From contig NC_080168.1 of NCBI RefSeq assembly GCF_950295315.1, forward strand, positions 70,069,254 through 70,133,253: a stretch of 64,000 nucleotides of DNA, read 5' to 3'. Position numbers and translations under genes: made by a program. The notes below the pieces were generated by a model, which was not told where the DNA came from, ran no database searches, and saw nothing but the letters and a program-made list of their open reading frames with translations. Positions 44,426 to 57,574 of this stretch are shown piece after piece. The DNA comes from Erinaceus europaeus. Its lineage: Eukaryota; Chordata; Mammalia; Eulipotyphla; Erinaceidae. Every line of letters begins with the position of its first letter. Within the stretch, counting starts at the first letter, position 1.

Positions 44426-46100
44426 CAGAGGTATTAGTCTATAGTTTCCCTTTTTTGTTGTGTCTCTGTCTGCTTTTGGTATCAGGGTTATGTTGGCTCT
44501 ATAGAAGGTGGGAGTATTTCTATTTCTTCAATCTTTGAAAGAACTTTAAAAGTATAGGTATTAACTGTTTATTGAAGGTTTTGTAGAATTCATTGGTAAA
44601 GCCATCTAGTCCTGGACTTTTGTTGTTGGGAAGATTCTTAATAACTTTTTCGATTTCTTTGTCTGTGATTGGTCCATTTATGTTTTATAGTTCTTCCTGG
44701 TTCACTTTGGAATGGTATATGTTTCTAGGAATTCTGACATTTCTTCCATATTCTCTAGCTTGGTGGCATATAATTGTTCATAAAAGCTTTCTGTGAGTTT
44801 TTGGATTTCTGTGGTGTCTGTTGTGATATTTCCTCTATTGTTTACAATTCTATTTATTTGAGTCTTTTCTCCCTCTCATTTTTTTTTTTTTTTGTGAGTC
44901 TGGCTAAGGGTTTGTCCGTTCTGTTTAATTTTTCAGAGAACCAACATATGGATTCATTGATCTTTTGTATGATTTTATTTTCAGTGATGTTTATTTCAGC
45001 TCTAATTTTAGTAAATTCAGTTCTCCTGGCTGCTTTAGGGTTTCTTTGTTCCTCTTCTTCTAAATCCTTAAGGCATACAGTAAGGTCATTTACTTGAGCT
45101 TTCTCTTGTTTTCTAATGTGTGTTTATATGGCGATGAGTTTCCCTCTCAGTGCTGCTTTAACTGTGTACCAAATATTTTGGAAGCTTCTGTCTTCATTTT
45201 CATGTGTTTCTAGGAACATTTGAATTTCTTGCTTGAGTTTATCTTTGACCCAACAGTTATTCAACAGTATGTTATTGAGTTTCCAAATTCTGAGAGTTTT
45301 AGAAATTTTCTGTTTGTTGTTAAGTGTGAGCTTTACTCCACCCTGGTCTGAGAAGATGCTTGGGATGATTTCAATGTTCTTGAATTTCTTGATACTGTCT
45401 TTGTGGCCTAACATGTGGTCTATCCTTGAGGGTGTGCTGTGTGTATTTGAAGAGAATGTGTGCTCCAGATTTTGTGGAGGAAGAACTATAAAAATGTCCA
45501 GGAGGTCTTTTCTACCAATCTCTTCAATTAATTCTATTCTTTCTTTCTTGATTCTCTGCTTAGTTGATCTGTGCAAATGTGACAGTAGGGTGTTGAAGTC
45601 TCTTACTATTACTGTACTACTATTGATGTATTTCTATAGCTCTTTCAGTAGGTGTTTGATGTATTTAGATGGGCCCTCACTGGGTGCATAAATGTTAATA
45701 ATTGTTAAATCTTCTTGGTTGATTGATCCTCTGATCATTATGTAATGGCCTTGCCTATTATTAGTTTATTTAATTTAAAGTCTATTGTGTCAGAGATGAG
45801 AATGGCTGTTCCTAGCTTTATTTATTTATTTATTTATTTATTGTGGTCTGTTAGCCTGTTGGATAGTTTTCCATCCTTTCACTTTAAGTCTGTGCTTTTC
45901 TTGTTGGTTCAGGTAGGATTCTTTCAAGCAGCATATGGTTGAGTTGTGTTTTCTGATCCATCCTCCCACACTGCCTTTTAATGGGTGAGTTTAAGCCATT
46001 GACATATGTTGACATTATGAATTTAAGGTATTGCAGTGCCATGATTCAACAATATTTTATTTGCTCTGATATGTGGCAAGTATTTTGGTGATGTTCTTGT

Positions 46101-46418
46101 TTATAGGAAGTCTTTTAGAACTTTTTTCAGGGCAGGCTCGGTGATGGTTGCCTCCTTTAACTGTTGCCTGTCTGAGAAGGTTTTGATCCCTCCATCTAGT
46201 CTTAAAGAAAATCTAGCTGGATATAGTATTCTTGGTTGAAATCCTTTTTCATTGATGTCTCGATAAATATTTTGCCATTCTCTTCTGACTTGTAGAGTTT
46301 GAGTGGAGAGGTTTGCTGATAATCTTATGGGTTTTCCCCTGTATGTGACTTTTTGTTTTTCTCTTGCAGCCTTTAGGATTATTTCCTTATCCTTCCTTCT
46401 TTTCATTGTAACTATCAT
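46101..46418 (-). pseudogene. L1 ORF1 C-terminal domain fragment
   Basis: A 105-residue residual frame parallel to 22399-22704 of the full-length L1: KAAREKQKVTYRGKPIRLSA, then the QPRILYPARFSL block and an ALKKVLKDFL end. This is the nucleic-acid-binding C-terminal domain of ORF1p. Confidence 0.85.
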
Positions 46419-46793
46419 ATGTCTTGGTGTCTTCAGGTCTGGGTTGAATCTGATTGAAGAATCTCTGGGCCTCTTGAATCTTGATCTCCTTTCTGTTGTT
46501 TATGTCTGGCAAATTTCCTTCTGTTATTTCTTCTAGGATGTTTACTTCACCTTCCTCTCTTTCTTCCTCTGAAAGCCAATTATGTGAATGTTACTTCTTT
46601 TGTGATCATCTTATATGTTTCTGTTGTTATTTACAGTGTCTCTCAATCTCTTTCTGAGCTCTTTTACATCCTTCTTAGTTTTCGCTAACTCATCCTATGT
46701 CTGACTAATTTTGTTTTCTGCTTCTGTTAATCTGCTTTCCTTTACCCCAGCTTTATTCTTCAGTTCAGCTGCATTTTCACCTTGCTCACTTAC

Positions 46794-47545
<752 letters not shown>

Positions 47546-47703
47546 TAGCTGGCCTCTTAGTCAACTATTTCAGCTTTCAGTTTTCTAATTACCTTGAGGT
47601 AATTACCATAATGGATAGCACACCCAATAACTTATCAATGATAAAAGCAACAACAGCTAATTTTAGTCATCCTGGAGAGGAGGGAAAACAGGCAAGTGCA
47701 TGT

Positions 47704-47727
47704 AATAATAATAATAATAATAATAAA
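47704..47727. repeat. (AAT)n microsatellite
   Basis: Short run of ATA/AAT trinucleotides at the right edge of the antisense L1. Confidence 0.85.
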
Positions 47728-47849
47728 TACTAATAATATAAAAAACCTCTAATAGCCTGCAGATTTAGTCACTCTAGATTGACTTCACACAACCTCATCC
47801 CCTTCCCAATCCAAGAAAAAGTAGTTAATTACAAGAAGCAACCATCAAA

Positions 47850-47960
47850 CAAACTCAAAATGTAGATAGAAGAAAGAGAGGTAATCTAACCCCAGCAAGA
47901 CTGATGCCCTGATAGGTCAGGCACTCTGTCACTCATTGCTCCAGCCCCCTTCAAAAATAA
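47850..47960 (-). mobile_element. Degraded SINE, antisense
   Basis: Reverse tRNA-like fragment: gaaagagaggtaatctaacc, then ctgtcactcattgctccagc. Confidence 0.45.
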
Positions 47961-48410
47961 AATTAAAAAAAAGACCTTTGCTTGGGGAGATTTCCCCCCT
48001 TCTTTAGATGACACCCCTGCTGAGCCAGGAATCAAGATAAAGAAATTAGCTCCACAGGAGGCCTACTAGAAGTTGCTGGCATGGGGGTTGGTCTTGGGGT
48101 AGGGTGGGGAGGAGTGCAGAAAGAAATAGCAAAGCCAAAAAACAGCTGAATCCATTTCATTTGTCCTTTTCAACCTCTGTTTGCTAGCCCACAAGTGGAT
48201 TATAAGGCTCTTCCTTGGTTCCACCCTGACCCCCCCCTTCCATTCCTCCTCCACCACTGGCCCAAAAGTCCTACCCTTATCCAAGATTCCCACATTGAAA
48301 GCAGCTTACTTACAGAGTTCACATCAGGTGTTGTCTCCAAGCTGTCATCTTAGCTCTGCCTATTGTAAAATTTTAAAGGCATCTTCAATGAAAGAAAATT
48401 ACAAAGAAGA
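47961..48410. other. Intergenic, no gene seen
   Basis: Non-repetitive sequence of moderate GC. Open frames on both strands (for example 48066-48293) are short and unrecognised. Confidence 0.4.
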
Positions 48411-49385
48411 CTAAATTAAAATAAACTAATTTGATGGGACTGCATCAAATTCAAAAGCTTCAGGTAACTTCACATGTGGTAAAATAGGTCTTTAGGTGTC
48501 TCTATTCCTCTCCCCCCTCACTGTCTTCACCTCCTCTCTTGATTTCTCCCTGTCCTATCCAACAACAACACAGCAATAACGACAATAACAATAATAACAA
48601 GTTTAACCAAAACAGGAAAAATAGCCTCCAGGAACATTGGATTGGTAGTATAGGTACCAAGACCCAGAAATAACCCTCTAGGCAAAAAAAAAAGAAAAGA
48701 AAAGAAAAGAAAAGAAAGAAAAAAGAAAAAGAAAGGAAAAGAAAAGAAAAGGAAAGCTTCCGCACAGAAACAAAAATCATCCAAACAAAGTGACCCCTCA
48801 CAGAATGGGAGAAGATCTTTATATGTTATACATCAGACAAGAGGCTAATAATAAAAATATATAAAGAGCTCAGCAACAAGAAAAAAAATGATCCCATCCA
48901 AAGATGGAAAGAGGATATGAACAGAATATTCTCTATAGAAGAAATCCAAAAGACCAACAAACATATGAAAAATTGCTCCAAGTCATTTATTGTCTGAGAA
49001 ATGTAAATAAAGACAACGAGACACTACTTCACCCCTATGAGAATGTCACACACCAGAAAGGGTAGCAACAAAAAATTCTGGAGAGGTTGTGGGGACAAAA
49101 GAACCCTCTTGCACAGCTGGTGGGAATGTAAACTGGTCCAACCCCTGTGGAGAGCAGTCTGAAGAATCCTCACAAGTCTAAAAATGGACCTTCTTTATGA
49201 CGCAGTAATCCCTCTCCTAGGGATATAGCCTAAGGAGTCAAATACACCCACCCCAAAAGCTATATGTACACCTATGTTTATAGCAACACAATTTGTAATA
49301 GCCAAAATCTGGAAACAGCCCAAGTGTCTAGAAATAGTTAAGTATCTGAGAAAGTTCTGGTATATATACAAAACAGAATAGACTC
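48411..49385 (+). mobile_element. Older L1 ORF2 C-terminal fragment, split by a SINE
   Basis: 48411-48464 (gggactgcatcaaattcaaa) continues after the SINE at 48756 (aagcttccgcacagaaac) and runs through the C-terminal ORF2 region, with stops, to 49385. The AAAGCTTC at both sides of the SINE marks its target-site duplication. Confidence 0.8.
48465..48755 (+). mobile_element. Extended SINE, 5'-truncated, with (AAAAG)n tail
   Basis: Lacks the tRNA-like head. It has the aacttcacatgtggtaaaat core, the AAC-rich stretch, the extra 3' module (aatagcctccaggaacattg, ccagaaataaccctctagg) and a long AAAAG/AAAGA tail. Confidence 0.75.
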
Positions 49386-49744
49386 AGCTATTATAACATT
49401 GTTGAATATATTCCTGAGTACTTAAAGATAGCATGAAAAAAATTATTCTCAAAGCAAGTATTTTAAACTCACCCACTGAGTGTGGATCTTCCAGACAACT
49501 AAACTGCTCAAGGTTTGGCAGGAAACAGATCTTGACTGAGGGTTCACTCTGCTTCACATGCCAGTCTCCCTTCTTTCTCCCTCCATCCATGGAGACCACC
49601 GACTGTGTATAAACTATGGCTTTGCATTTTCTATTTTCATATATTTTCTTTTCCTATACTTTACTTCTTACTTCTCCCTTTCTTTATATTTTATTTTACA
49701 GGACAGAGAATTGAGCAGGGAAGGGATGACAGAGAGACAGAAAA
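49386..49744. other. Intergenic, no gene seen
   Basis: Non-repetitive DNA with a T-rich right half. Confidence 0.4.
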
Positions 49745-49985
49745 AGGGGGTTGGGCAGTAGTGCAGCAGGTTAAGTGCACATGGCATGAAGCGCAAGGAC
49801 CACCAGCCTTAAAGATCCCGTTTTGATCCCTGCAGGGGGGTCACTTCACAAGCAGGAAGCAGGTCTGCAGGTGTCTTTCTCCCAATCTCTGTCTCCCTTC
49901 TCTCTCCATTTCTCTCCTATCCAACACCAAGGACATCAATAACAATAACAATAATAGTAATAACCACAACAACAATAGAAAAAGA
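49745..49985 (+). mobile_element. SINE family 1, diverged
   Basis: Head ggttgggcagtagtgcagc, a core with a small deletion (cttcacaagcaggaagcagg) and an AAC/AAT-rich tail. The flanking AGAAAAAG repeats are a possible duplication. Confidence 0.78.
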
Positions 49986-50053
49986 AGGCTTTGCTTATGC
50001 AACTCCTGTTTCTTGCAGCCAGCAGCATTCTTAAGATACAACTGCCATTATTT

Positions 50054-50057
<4 letters not shown>

Positions 50058-50089
<32 letters not shown>

Positions 50090-50208
50090 GAATATCTGCT
50101 TCACCTCTAGTGAAGCTTCTACCTGTATGTAGGGAATAGGGGCTCAAATCCCTGTCCTGTACATCATAATGTGTCCACTCATCTAGATGGGTCAACACCC
50201 AGCCCCCT
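50058..50208 (-). mobile_element. Degraded SINE, antisense, with (GA)n
   Basis: A GA run (50058-50087) is followed by a reverse tRNA-like body (cttcacctctagtgaagctt, caaatccctgtcctgtacat). Confidence 0.6.
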
Positions 50209-50458
50209 CTATAGTTCACTTTATTTCTCTAATTTCATTATAGTTTGAAGTAGACGAGACATATTTGAAAGTCTGTATTTTTGTGCAGACACATTTAACA
50301 TTCTCTTTACTTACCAGATTACTATTTTCTTAGAAATCCATAAAGCGAAGAAACTATAGACTGAGATTGTTCCCTTCATTTCTAGACCTCAATATACCAT
50401 TGGGTTATAGTCACATATTATAACTTCCATGTCTTTGTACTATATATGCCCTACACAA

Positions 50459-50492
<34 letters not shown>

Positions 50493-51155
50493 ATGCTCCC
50501 TCAAATCCATTTTGAGAAAGAAGCAAATGTTTAAATGAAAATGTACATATAATATAAAGTGAAAAGAAAATAATTGAGTTCTTTTACCTAGTAAGTTCTA
50601 TTTTTTCTGTTTAACTTGAAAATATATAGAAAGATCTTTGACAACTGGATTGGGACTTACAAAATTATGATAAAATTAGGGACTTTTTCAGGCAATAATA
50701 AAAGCTTGGAATAGACTTTGGAATCATTCAATTCATCAGCAGTCCTGAAAGAAGAACTATGCTGATAGAATTTACCATTTTGTTGGTTTTAATTGTTCTA
50801 TACGTGAATAATGTAGCCAAATCTAAACACTTGCTAGGAAGGATATTCCCAAAGGCCTTCAAACAACTTGAATTCCAAAAGGGTTTCATACTATTAATTG
50901 GAAAAAAAAATGTAACTGTATGTGGCAGGTGTTTGCACAAGGTTTGTAGTAAGGATTTCAGTAAACTGTGATATAAAATTTTCACTGGAAAGGAAGAAAA
51001 AAGAACTTCTGAAAGTTTTACTAACATTCTATGGGGGATATAAATTGAGTTCACATAATTCATACTTTGATGTGGCACATCACCTTTCTCAAAAAAAAGG
51101 ACCCTAGGGATATTTTAAGCATTAGTCCTTTAGTTTATATTACATCAATAAGGTT
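50209..51155. other. Intergenic; (TG)n at 50459-50491
   Basis: AT-rich non-repetitive DNA with one TG microsatellite. Forward and reverse open frames overlap at 50728-51107 without recognisable motifs. Confidence 0.45.
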
Positions 51156-51159
51156 GAAA

Positions 51160-51286
51160 CCATATCTTCTCTGTTATCATGTGCAAGGCCCTGGATTCAA
51201 GCCTTTAGTTCCCATCTGTAAGAGAGAAGCTTCACAAGCAGTGGAGCAGTGCTGCAGGTGTCCCTTCTACTGCTCCCTCCCTCCCT

Positions 51287-51340
<54 letters not shown>
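51160..51340 (+). mobile_element. SINE family 2 with (CA)n
   Basis: Sense family 2: gcaaggccctggattcaagc, then cttcacaagcagtggagcag and a CT-rich tail followed by a CA run (51302-51339). Confidence 0.75.
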
Positions 51341-51341
<1 letters not shown>

Positions 51342-52590
51342 CCTTTTATCAAAAAAACAAGAAAGAAAAATGAAAAATGGCTGCTGGGAAAGATGAAATC
51401 ACATAGGCACTAAGTATTAATCATAATCTTTGTGACAAAGAATTTTTTAAAAGTATGTTTTAGTTTTTCTTTTAGTTTTTAGCTTCTTTTTGCTTTTAGT
51501 TTTTCTTAGAAGACTCAGTGGATGATTTGAATCATAGAGGGCCATCAGCTGGACACTAGTTAAGATAGAGGACAGTGTAGCCCATTTCATGTTAAAGAAA
51601 GCCTCAAGAGAAGCTGTATTTGCTTTGCCTTGAGGTGCCTGAGGGAACAGATGTTGATGATTTAGGATCCAGGAGTATAGGGCTCAGCTCAGATAGTGTT
51701 CCCATGTGCATTGCAGGCCAAGGTAGCAGTGCCTCCTCCTGAGGCACTTGCTGGGAGATTTGGAGCTGGGGGTGGGGGGTGAGAGGGGAGCATAGCCCAG
51801 AACAAGCACAGCTGTAGCAACTTTGGCAGTTCTAATCTCCACTGAGTAAAGGGCTATGAAAAATGCTATAAAATATTCAAGCAAATGTCTTTCTTTCTTT
51901 TTAAAGAAATGATGTAGCAATTAGAACATTTGAATCTTAAGATGATAGTATGGAAATTAAGACCATGTTGGAAGTGAAACCAGTTCTAAAAATGTTCCCA
52001 GGCCCCTGAGCCCTGAAATGGAAAGCAAATGGTGCAAGAACATGGGGAGTTCCTCTGAAACAGCTGGTCTTGGAAACAGACTCCTTTGAGCCCTGAAGCA
52101 GTAGCAGATGGTGGGATCTGCCTGGTGTTGCTCGTATTGTGTTTTATTGTTTTCAGACGTTAATGATTAAATGCTGACAGCATACTTGGAGCTACTCTGA
52201 ATTTGGAAAACACGACTGCCTGGAGCTTCCTTGGACTTATCACCTAAATAAGACAGACTTAAAAAGACATCAAGGGCCAGGAGACTAATGTTGTAATTTA
52301 AAGTTTTGTGCCCATCCTGACAGCCATTCCCTTTTGGCTTTTCCTTGAGCAGTGGACCTCAGAGGCTGGAAGGTCAGTCATCACAGCTAGAAGACTTTCA
52401 GGCACAATCGGGGAAGATTAGAGAGATTCCTTTGGTAGATTCATAAGGCCAGTGACTTCAGTGCAAAACAGAAGCATATTTGCAAAGAAAGAGTACTGGC
52501 TGGGCCCTGAGGCTGGAACACCTTCAAGGGAACAGTCTGAACTGCTTGCATGAGGAAGTAACAGACATCCACATAGGCAGAGGGCTTGCT
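51341..52590. other. Intergenic, no gene seen
   Basis: About 1.25 kb of non-repetitive sequence with moderate GC from 51500. No coherent reading frame, splice-flanked exon or RNA gene was recognised. Confidence 0.45.
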
Positions 52591-52594
52591 GTGT

Positions 52595-54415
52595 TGGCAT
52601 CAAAAGATGAACAGAGGGAAAGTTGGGTTAAAAGGTGCAGAAGAATTAAACTGAACCACCATATCTCACCAGAAACAAAAATAAACTTCAAATGGATCAA
52701 TGACATGGATGTTAGATCAGAAAATATCTAGAGGAAGATATCTGTGGAGTACATTCCCATCTAAATCTCAAGGACATCTTCGATGATACAAATCCAATGG
52801 CAAGGAAGACAAAAACAAAAATAAACCAATGGAACTACATTAAATTGAAAAGCTTCCACACAGAAAAAGAAACCATCACCCAAACAGACTCCTCACAGAA
52901 TGAGGGAAGATATTTACATGGTACATATCACACAAGAGACTAATTACCAAATGATACAAAGAGCTCACCAAACCTGGCAACAAAAAAAGCAAATGACCCA
53001 ATTCAAAAGTAGGGAGAGACTATGCACAGAATACTCACTACAAAAGTGATATAAAAGGCCAACAGACATATGAAAAATTGCTTCAAGTCACTGATCATCA
53101 GACAAATGCAAGTAAAGACAACAATGAGATACCACCTCACCCCTGTGAGTATGCCATACATCAGAACCAACAGCAACAACAAATACTGGAGAGGTTGGGG
53201 CACAAAAGAACCCTCCTGCACTGCTAGTATAAATGTAACTTGTCCAACTTCTGTGCAAAACAGTCTTGAGAACCCTCACAAGTCTAGAAATGGACCTTCT
53301 TTATGACTCAGTAATCCCTCTCCTAGGGATATATCCTAAGGTGTCAAGTACACCCATCCAAAAAGCTATGTGTACACCTATGTTTATAGCAACACAATTT
53401 TTTAATAGCCAAAACCAGCAAACAACCCAGGTGCCCAGCAACAAATGAGTGGCTGAGAAAGTTGTGATATATATACAAAGTAGAATACTACTCAACTACT
53501 AAGAATAATAAACCCACCTTCTCTGACCTATTCTGGGTGGAGCTTGAAGGAATTGAGATAAGCCAGAAAGAGAAATATGAGTATGAGATGATCCCAGTAA
53601 TAAACAGAAGTTGAGAAAGAAGAACTGAAAGGGAAATGTAAAGCAGAAATTTACGAGTTTGGAGTATTGCATCAAAGTAAAAAACTATGGTGGGTGGGTG
53701 AGGGTAGATTTTCAGCTCCACTATATGGGCTGGCAGTAGTGATACAGAACTTTGGTGGTGGGAATGCTGTTAATATCCACTTCTGGTACCATATAGTCTT
53801 ATAAATCACTCTTTAATTAATATGCTTGGGGAAAAATAGATCAAATGTCTTGAACTTTTTGATGTATAGACCCCAGTTCTGAGTATATATTCGTCAAACT
53901 AAACACTCAAGATTTCAAATTGAGAAACTGATTGAATGATAACAGTGGGATTAAATTGTTAATACATTCCTAATAATGACCTTTTTTTAATATTAAATTA
54001 CATATAATCTTAGAACAACAACAACAAAAGCAACAGGTCTTATCAGTATATAAGATATAGTTATTTGTAAATAGCATTAAATGACATACATCATGGTAAG
54101 GTCTTGTATGTTACAGTAAATCCTAACCATGGGATTTTCTAAGTGAACCAAATTTCCAAGTAACTTGGTTATAACAATAACTATCTGTTGACTTTTTAAA
54201 CTCTAAAACAGCATGAATCTTCCCCCATTTTCTGTAAAACCCATATTTCTCCCAGTTCTGGAACCTCTTGAGCTTTGCTCATTTTCCTTCATGCTTCTGT
54301 CAATCTATACAATTTGATGTTGCATGTGCTGACCTCAGCCAAATCAATGCAACAAGTACTACCTCAGCATGCTTCACTTTGGAAGGTGTCCAGAGACACC
54401 AGTGGTGGCATGTAT
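52595..54415 (+). mobile_element. Older L1: ORF2 C-terminus and long 3'UTR
   Basis: ORF2 from the aggtgcagaagaattaaact region (equivalent to about 25585) to the stop near 53612, heavily frameshifted. It is followed by a diverged type A-like 3'UTR that includes ttctggtaccatatagtct and the cagcatgcttcactttgg block near 54365. Intermediate in age between type A and type B copies. Confidence 0.82.
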
Positions 54416-54760
54416 GACATACTCACATAGATGAGGTGGTATCTCACTGTTGTCTTTACTTGCATTTCTCTGATGATCAGTGACTTGAAGCAATTTTTCA
54501 TATGTCTGTTGGCCTTTTATATCTCTTTTGTAGTGAATATTCTGTTCATATCCTCTCCCCACTTTTGAATTGGGTCATTTGCTTCTTTGTTGTCAGGTCT
54601 GGTAAGCTCTCTCTACTCAGTATAATGTCGACTGTAGGTTTTCTATATGTGAACTCTACTATCTTGAGGACTTTTCCATCTATTCCCATTTTTTGTAGTG
54701 TTTTAAGCATGAGTGGGTATCGTATTGTAAGGTGTGTTTTCTAAGTATCTAAGATGCCTT
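54416..54760 (-). mobile_element. L1 ORF2 fragments, antisense, internally deleted
   Basis: 54416-54598 is the reverse C-terminal ORF2 region (ggtggtatctcactgttgtc, catatgtctgttggcctttt). 54600-54735 jumps to the reverse transcriptase region (gaggacttttccatctattc). It lies tail-to-tail with the sense L1 before it. Confidence 0.72.
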
Positions 54761-54794
54761 TCCCTCAATTGCATATTGGAATGGGCTAAAAGAG

Positions 54795-55025
54795 ATTTGT
54801 TGAAGTGGATTGACCTGTCAGTGCTGTGTCCAGTGGACAAACAGTTACAGAAACTAGACTTCCCACCTTCTGCAGCTCATAAAGACCTTTGATCCATACT
54901 CTGAGACAGGAAGAAATGTTAGGGGAAGATGACCTCTAGGCATGAGGTCTTGAGTTTGATTCCCAGCATCCCATATGATTGCATAATGTTCTGGTTCTCT
55001 CACTTTCTCCATTTCTATTAAATCT
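54795..55025 (+). mobile_element. Old L1 3' end (type B) and degraded SINE
   Basis: 54795-54925 is a type B remnant (gtggacaaacagttacagaa). 54935-55025 is a tRNA-like SINE remnant (gaggtcttgagtttgattcc). Confidence 0.5.
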
Positions 55026-55029
55026 TAAA

Positions 55030-55405
55030 GTTATGGTATATATACATGATGGAATACTACTTGGCTATGAGTTTGCCTTCTTCACCTCATCTTGAATGGA
55101 ATTGAAGGAATCATGTTAAGTGAGATAAGCCAGAAAGAGAAGGATGAATTTGGGACAATCTTACTCAAAGAAGTTGAAAAATAAGATAAGAAAGGAAAAA
55201 TACAAAGCAGAACTTGGACTGTAGTTGGTATATTGCAACAAAATGAAGGACTTTTGGCTAGGGGGAACAGCATTGCAGAAGAGGACCTAGTGGAGGTTGA
55301 ATTGTTATGTGTATAACTGAGAGATGTTACACATGTACAAACAATTGTGTTTTACTGTCGACTATAAACCATTAAGCCCCCAATAAAGAAACTTTAAAAA
55401 ATAAA
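55030..55405 (+). mobile_element. L1 3' end (type C)
   Basis: End of ORF2 (tggtatatatacatgatgga) through a type C 3'UTR to an AATAAAG-containing tail. This is the clearest complete type C terminus in the window. Confidence 0.8.
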
Positions 55406-55409
55406 AAAA

Positions 55410-55560
55410 AAGTGAGATAAGCCAGAAAAATAAGAAAGAAATAAAATGATCCCACTCACAGATAGAAGTTGAGAAATAAGAACAGGAGGGGGAAACACAA
55501 AGCGGACCTTGCACTGTGTTTGGTGTCTTGCACCAATGTAAAGGACTCTGCAGGAGGAGG
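55410..55560 (+). mobile_element. Second L1 3' end (type C), truncated
   Basis: Repeats the agtgagataagccagaaa start and the 3'UTR as far as aaggactctgcaggaggagg, where simple repeats interrupt it. Confidence 0.75.
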
Positions 55561-55562
55561 AA

Positions 55563-55563
<1 letters not shown>

Positions 55564-55605
<42 letters not shown>

Positions 55606-55625
55606 TATTTATTTATTTATTTATT
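55564..55625. repeat. (TTTC)n and (TTTA)n microsatellites
   Basis: TTTC repeats followed directly by TTTA repeats. These are probably the complement of the tail of the antisense L1 that follows. Confidence 0.95.
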
Positions 55626-56958
55626 TAAAAAAGGAGTCATTAATGAAACCATAGGACAAGAGGGGTACAACTCCACACAATTCCCACCACCAGATCTCCA
55701 TATCACATACCCTCCCCTGATAACTATCCTATTCTTTATCCCTCTGGGAGTATGGACCCAAGGTCATTGTGGGATACAGAAGGTGGAAGGTCTGGCTTCT
55801 GTAATTGTTTCCCCATTGAACATGGGTGTTGATGTAGTGCCAGTCTTCCTTGCAACTGGGTTTCTTTCATCAAAGATGTCCTTGAGGTTTAGGTGGGACA
55901 GTGTTCCACCAATATTTTCGTCTAAGTATTTGATAGTTTCTGGTCTAACATCCAGGTCCTTGATCTATTTGGAGTTGATTTTTGTTTCTTGTGAGATAAT
56001 GTGGTTCAGTTTCATTCTTCTGCACATTTCAACACAGTTTTTCCAGCACCATTTATTGAAGAGAGCCTCCTTCCTCCATTTAATACTTTGGTCTCCCTTA
56101 TGAAAAATTAGATGCCCATAGGAGTGGGGATTTAGTTCTGGGCTTTCAATTCTGTTCCACTGGTCTGTGTGCCTATTTTTGTTTCAGTACTAGGCTGTTT
56201 TGATTATGATGGCCTTATAATATAATTTGAGATCTGGGAGTGTGATGCCTCCATTTCTGATTCTTTTCCTCAAGATTGTTTTGGCAATTCTGGGTGTTTT
56301 CTGCTTCCAGATAAATGATTGTAGTTTTTGTTCTATTCTCTTAAAGAAGCTTGGTGGAACTTTGATGGGTATTGCATTAAATTTGTATATGGCTCTGGGG
56401 AGAATATTCATTTTTGATGATATTTATTCTTCCAATCCATGAGCATGAGATGGCTTTCCATTTCTTGGTGTCAGTTTCTATTTCCTTGAATAATGATTCA
56501 TAGTTTTCAGTATGCAAGTCTTTCACTTCTTGGTCAGCATTATTCCTAGGTATTTTATTGATTTTGCTGCAACAGTGAATAGGAGTGATTTCTGGATGTC
56601 TTCTTCAGATTTAGTGTTTGCATAAAGAAATGCCACTGATTTTTATACATTGATTTTGTAGCCTGATACCTTGCTATATTGCCTAATAACTTCCAGTAGT
56701 TTTCTGCTGGATTCTTTAGGTATTTCTATGTATACTATCATATCATCTGCAAATAGTGAGAGCTTGACTTCTTCCCTTCCAATCTGTATTCCTTTGATTT
56801 CTTTCTCTTGCCTGATTGCTATGGCAAGAACTTCCAATACTATGTTGAAGAGTAATGGTGATACTGGAAATTTCTGTCTAGTCCCCAATCTGAGGGGGAA
56901 TGCTTTCAGCTTCTGACCATTGAGTATGATGTTAGCTGTGGGTTTGCTATATATGGAC
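55626..56958 (-). mobile_element. L1, antisense: 3' end fused to ORF2
   Basis: 55626-55830 is the antisense type A terminal 3'UTR (accataggacaagaggggt). At about 55831 it jumps straight into antisense ORF2 (ctgggtttctttcatcaaag) and runs back through the polymerase region (FADDMIV near 56735-56755). Much of the 3'UTR and the ORF2 C-terminus is missing. Residual frames 56190-56411 and 56643-56888 are ORF2 pieces. Confidence 0.82.
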
Positions 56959-57112
56959 GACGAGGAACTTTCAGGCCCTGGTGTACAATGGTGAAGGAGA
57001 ACCTAGGCTCAGGGTTGAGAGTATTTTGCAGAAAGCTGAGGAATTTTATACATGTACCAACAACTGTATTTACTGTTTATTATAAACTATTAATTCCACA
57101 ATAAAAATTTAG
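56959..57112 (+). mobile_element. L1 3' end (type C)
   Basis: aactttcaggccctggtgta through catgtaccaacaactgtatt to AATAAAAATTTA, in sense orientation after the antisense L1. It is probably the right half of the type C element interrupted at 55560: the pre-insertion order aaggactctg...ctggtgtac is consistent with the copy at 12380-12450. Confidence 0.68.
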
Positions 57113-57390
57113 GGAGTCGGGTGGTAGTGCAATGGGTTAAACACATGTGGTGCAAAGCACAAGGACCAGAGTAAGGATCCCAGTTCAAGCCCCTTGCTCC
57201 CCAGCTGCAGGGGAGTTGCTTCACAGGTGGTGAAGCAGGTTTGCAGGTGTCTTTCTCTCCCCCTCTCTGTGTTCCCCTTCTCTTTCCATTGCTCTCTGTC
57301 CTATCCTACAACGACAACATCAATAACAACAATAAAACAAAAAGGAAAACAACAAGGACAACAAAAGGGAATAAATAAATAATAATAAAA
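57113..57390 (+). mobile_element. SINE family 1
   Basis: Complete SINE from GGGAGTCGGGTGG to an AAATAAATAAT tail, inserted at the A-rich end of an L1. The AT-rich flanks (AATAAAAATTTA / ATAAAATTTTA) are a probable duplication. Confidence 0.9.
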
Positions 57391-57429
57391 TTTTAAGAGA
57401 TTTTTAATAAATATTTTATATATTCTAAT

Positions 57430-57567
57430 GAGTAAGATATGGAGGGCAAGATAAGAGAGGTTGAGACCAGAGCATTGCTCAGTTCCAGCTTATGGTGCTG
57501 CAGGAGAATTAAACCTTCAGATCCTTAGGCATGAAAGTCTTTTGTGTAGCCATTATGCTATCTCTCC
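57430..57567 (-). mobile_element. SINE family 4, antisense
   Basis: Reverse family 4: agagcattgctcagttccag, then ccattatgctatctctcctg. Confidence 0.72.
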
Positions 57568-57574
57568 TGCTCCT

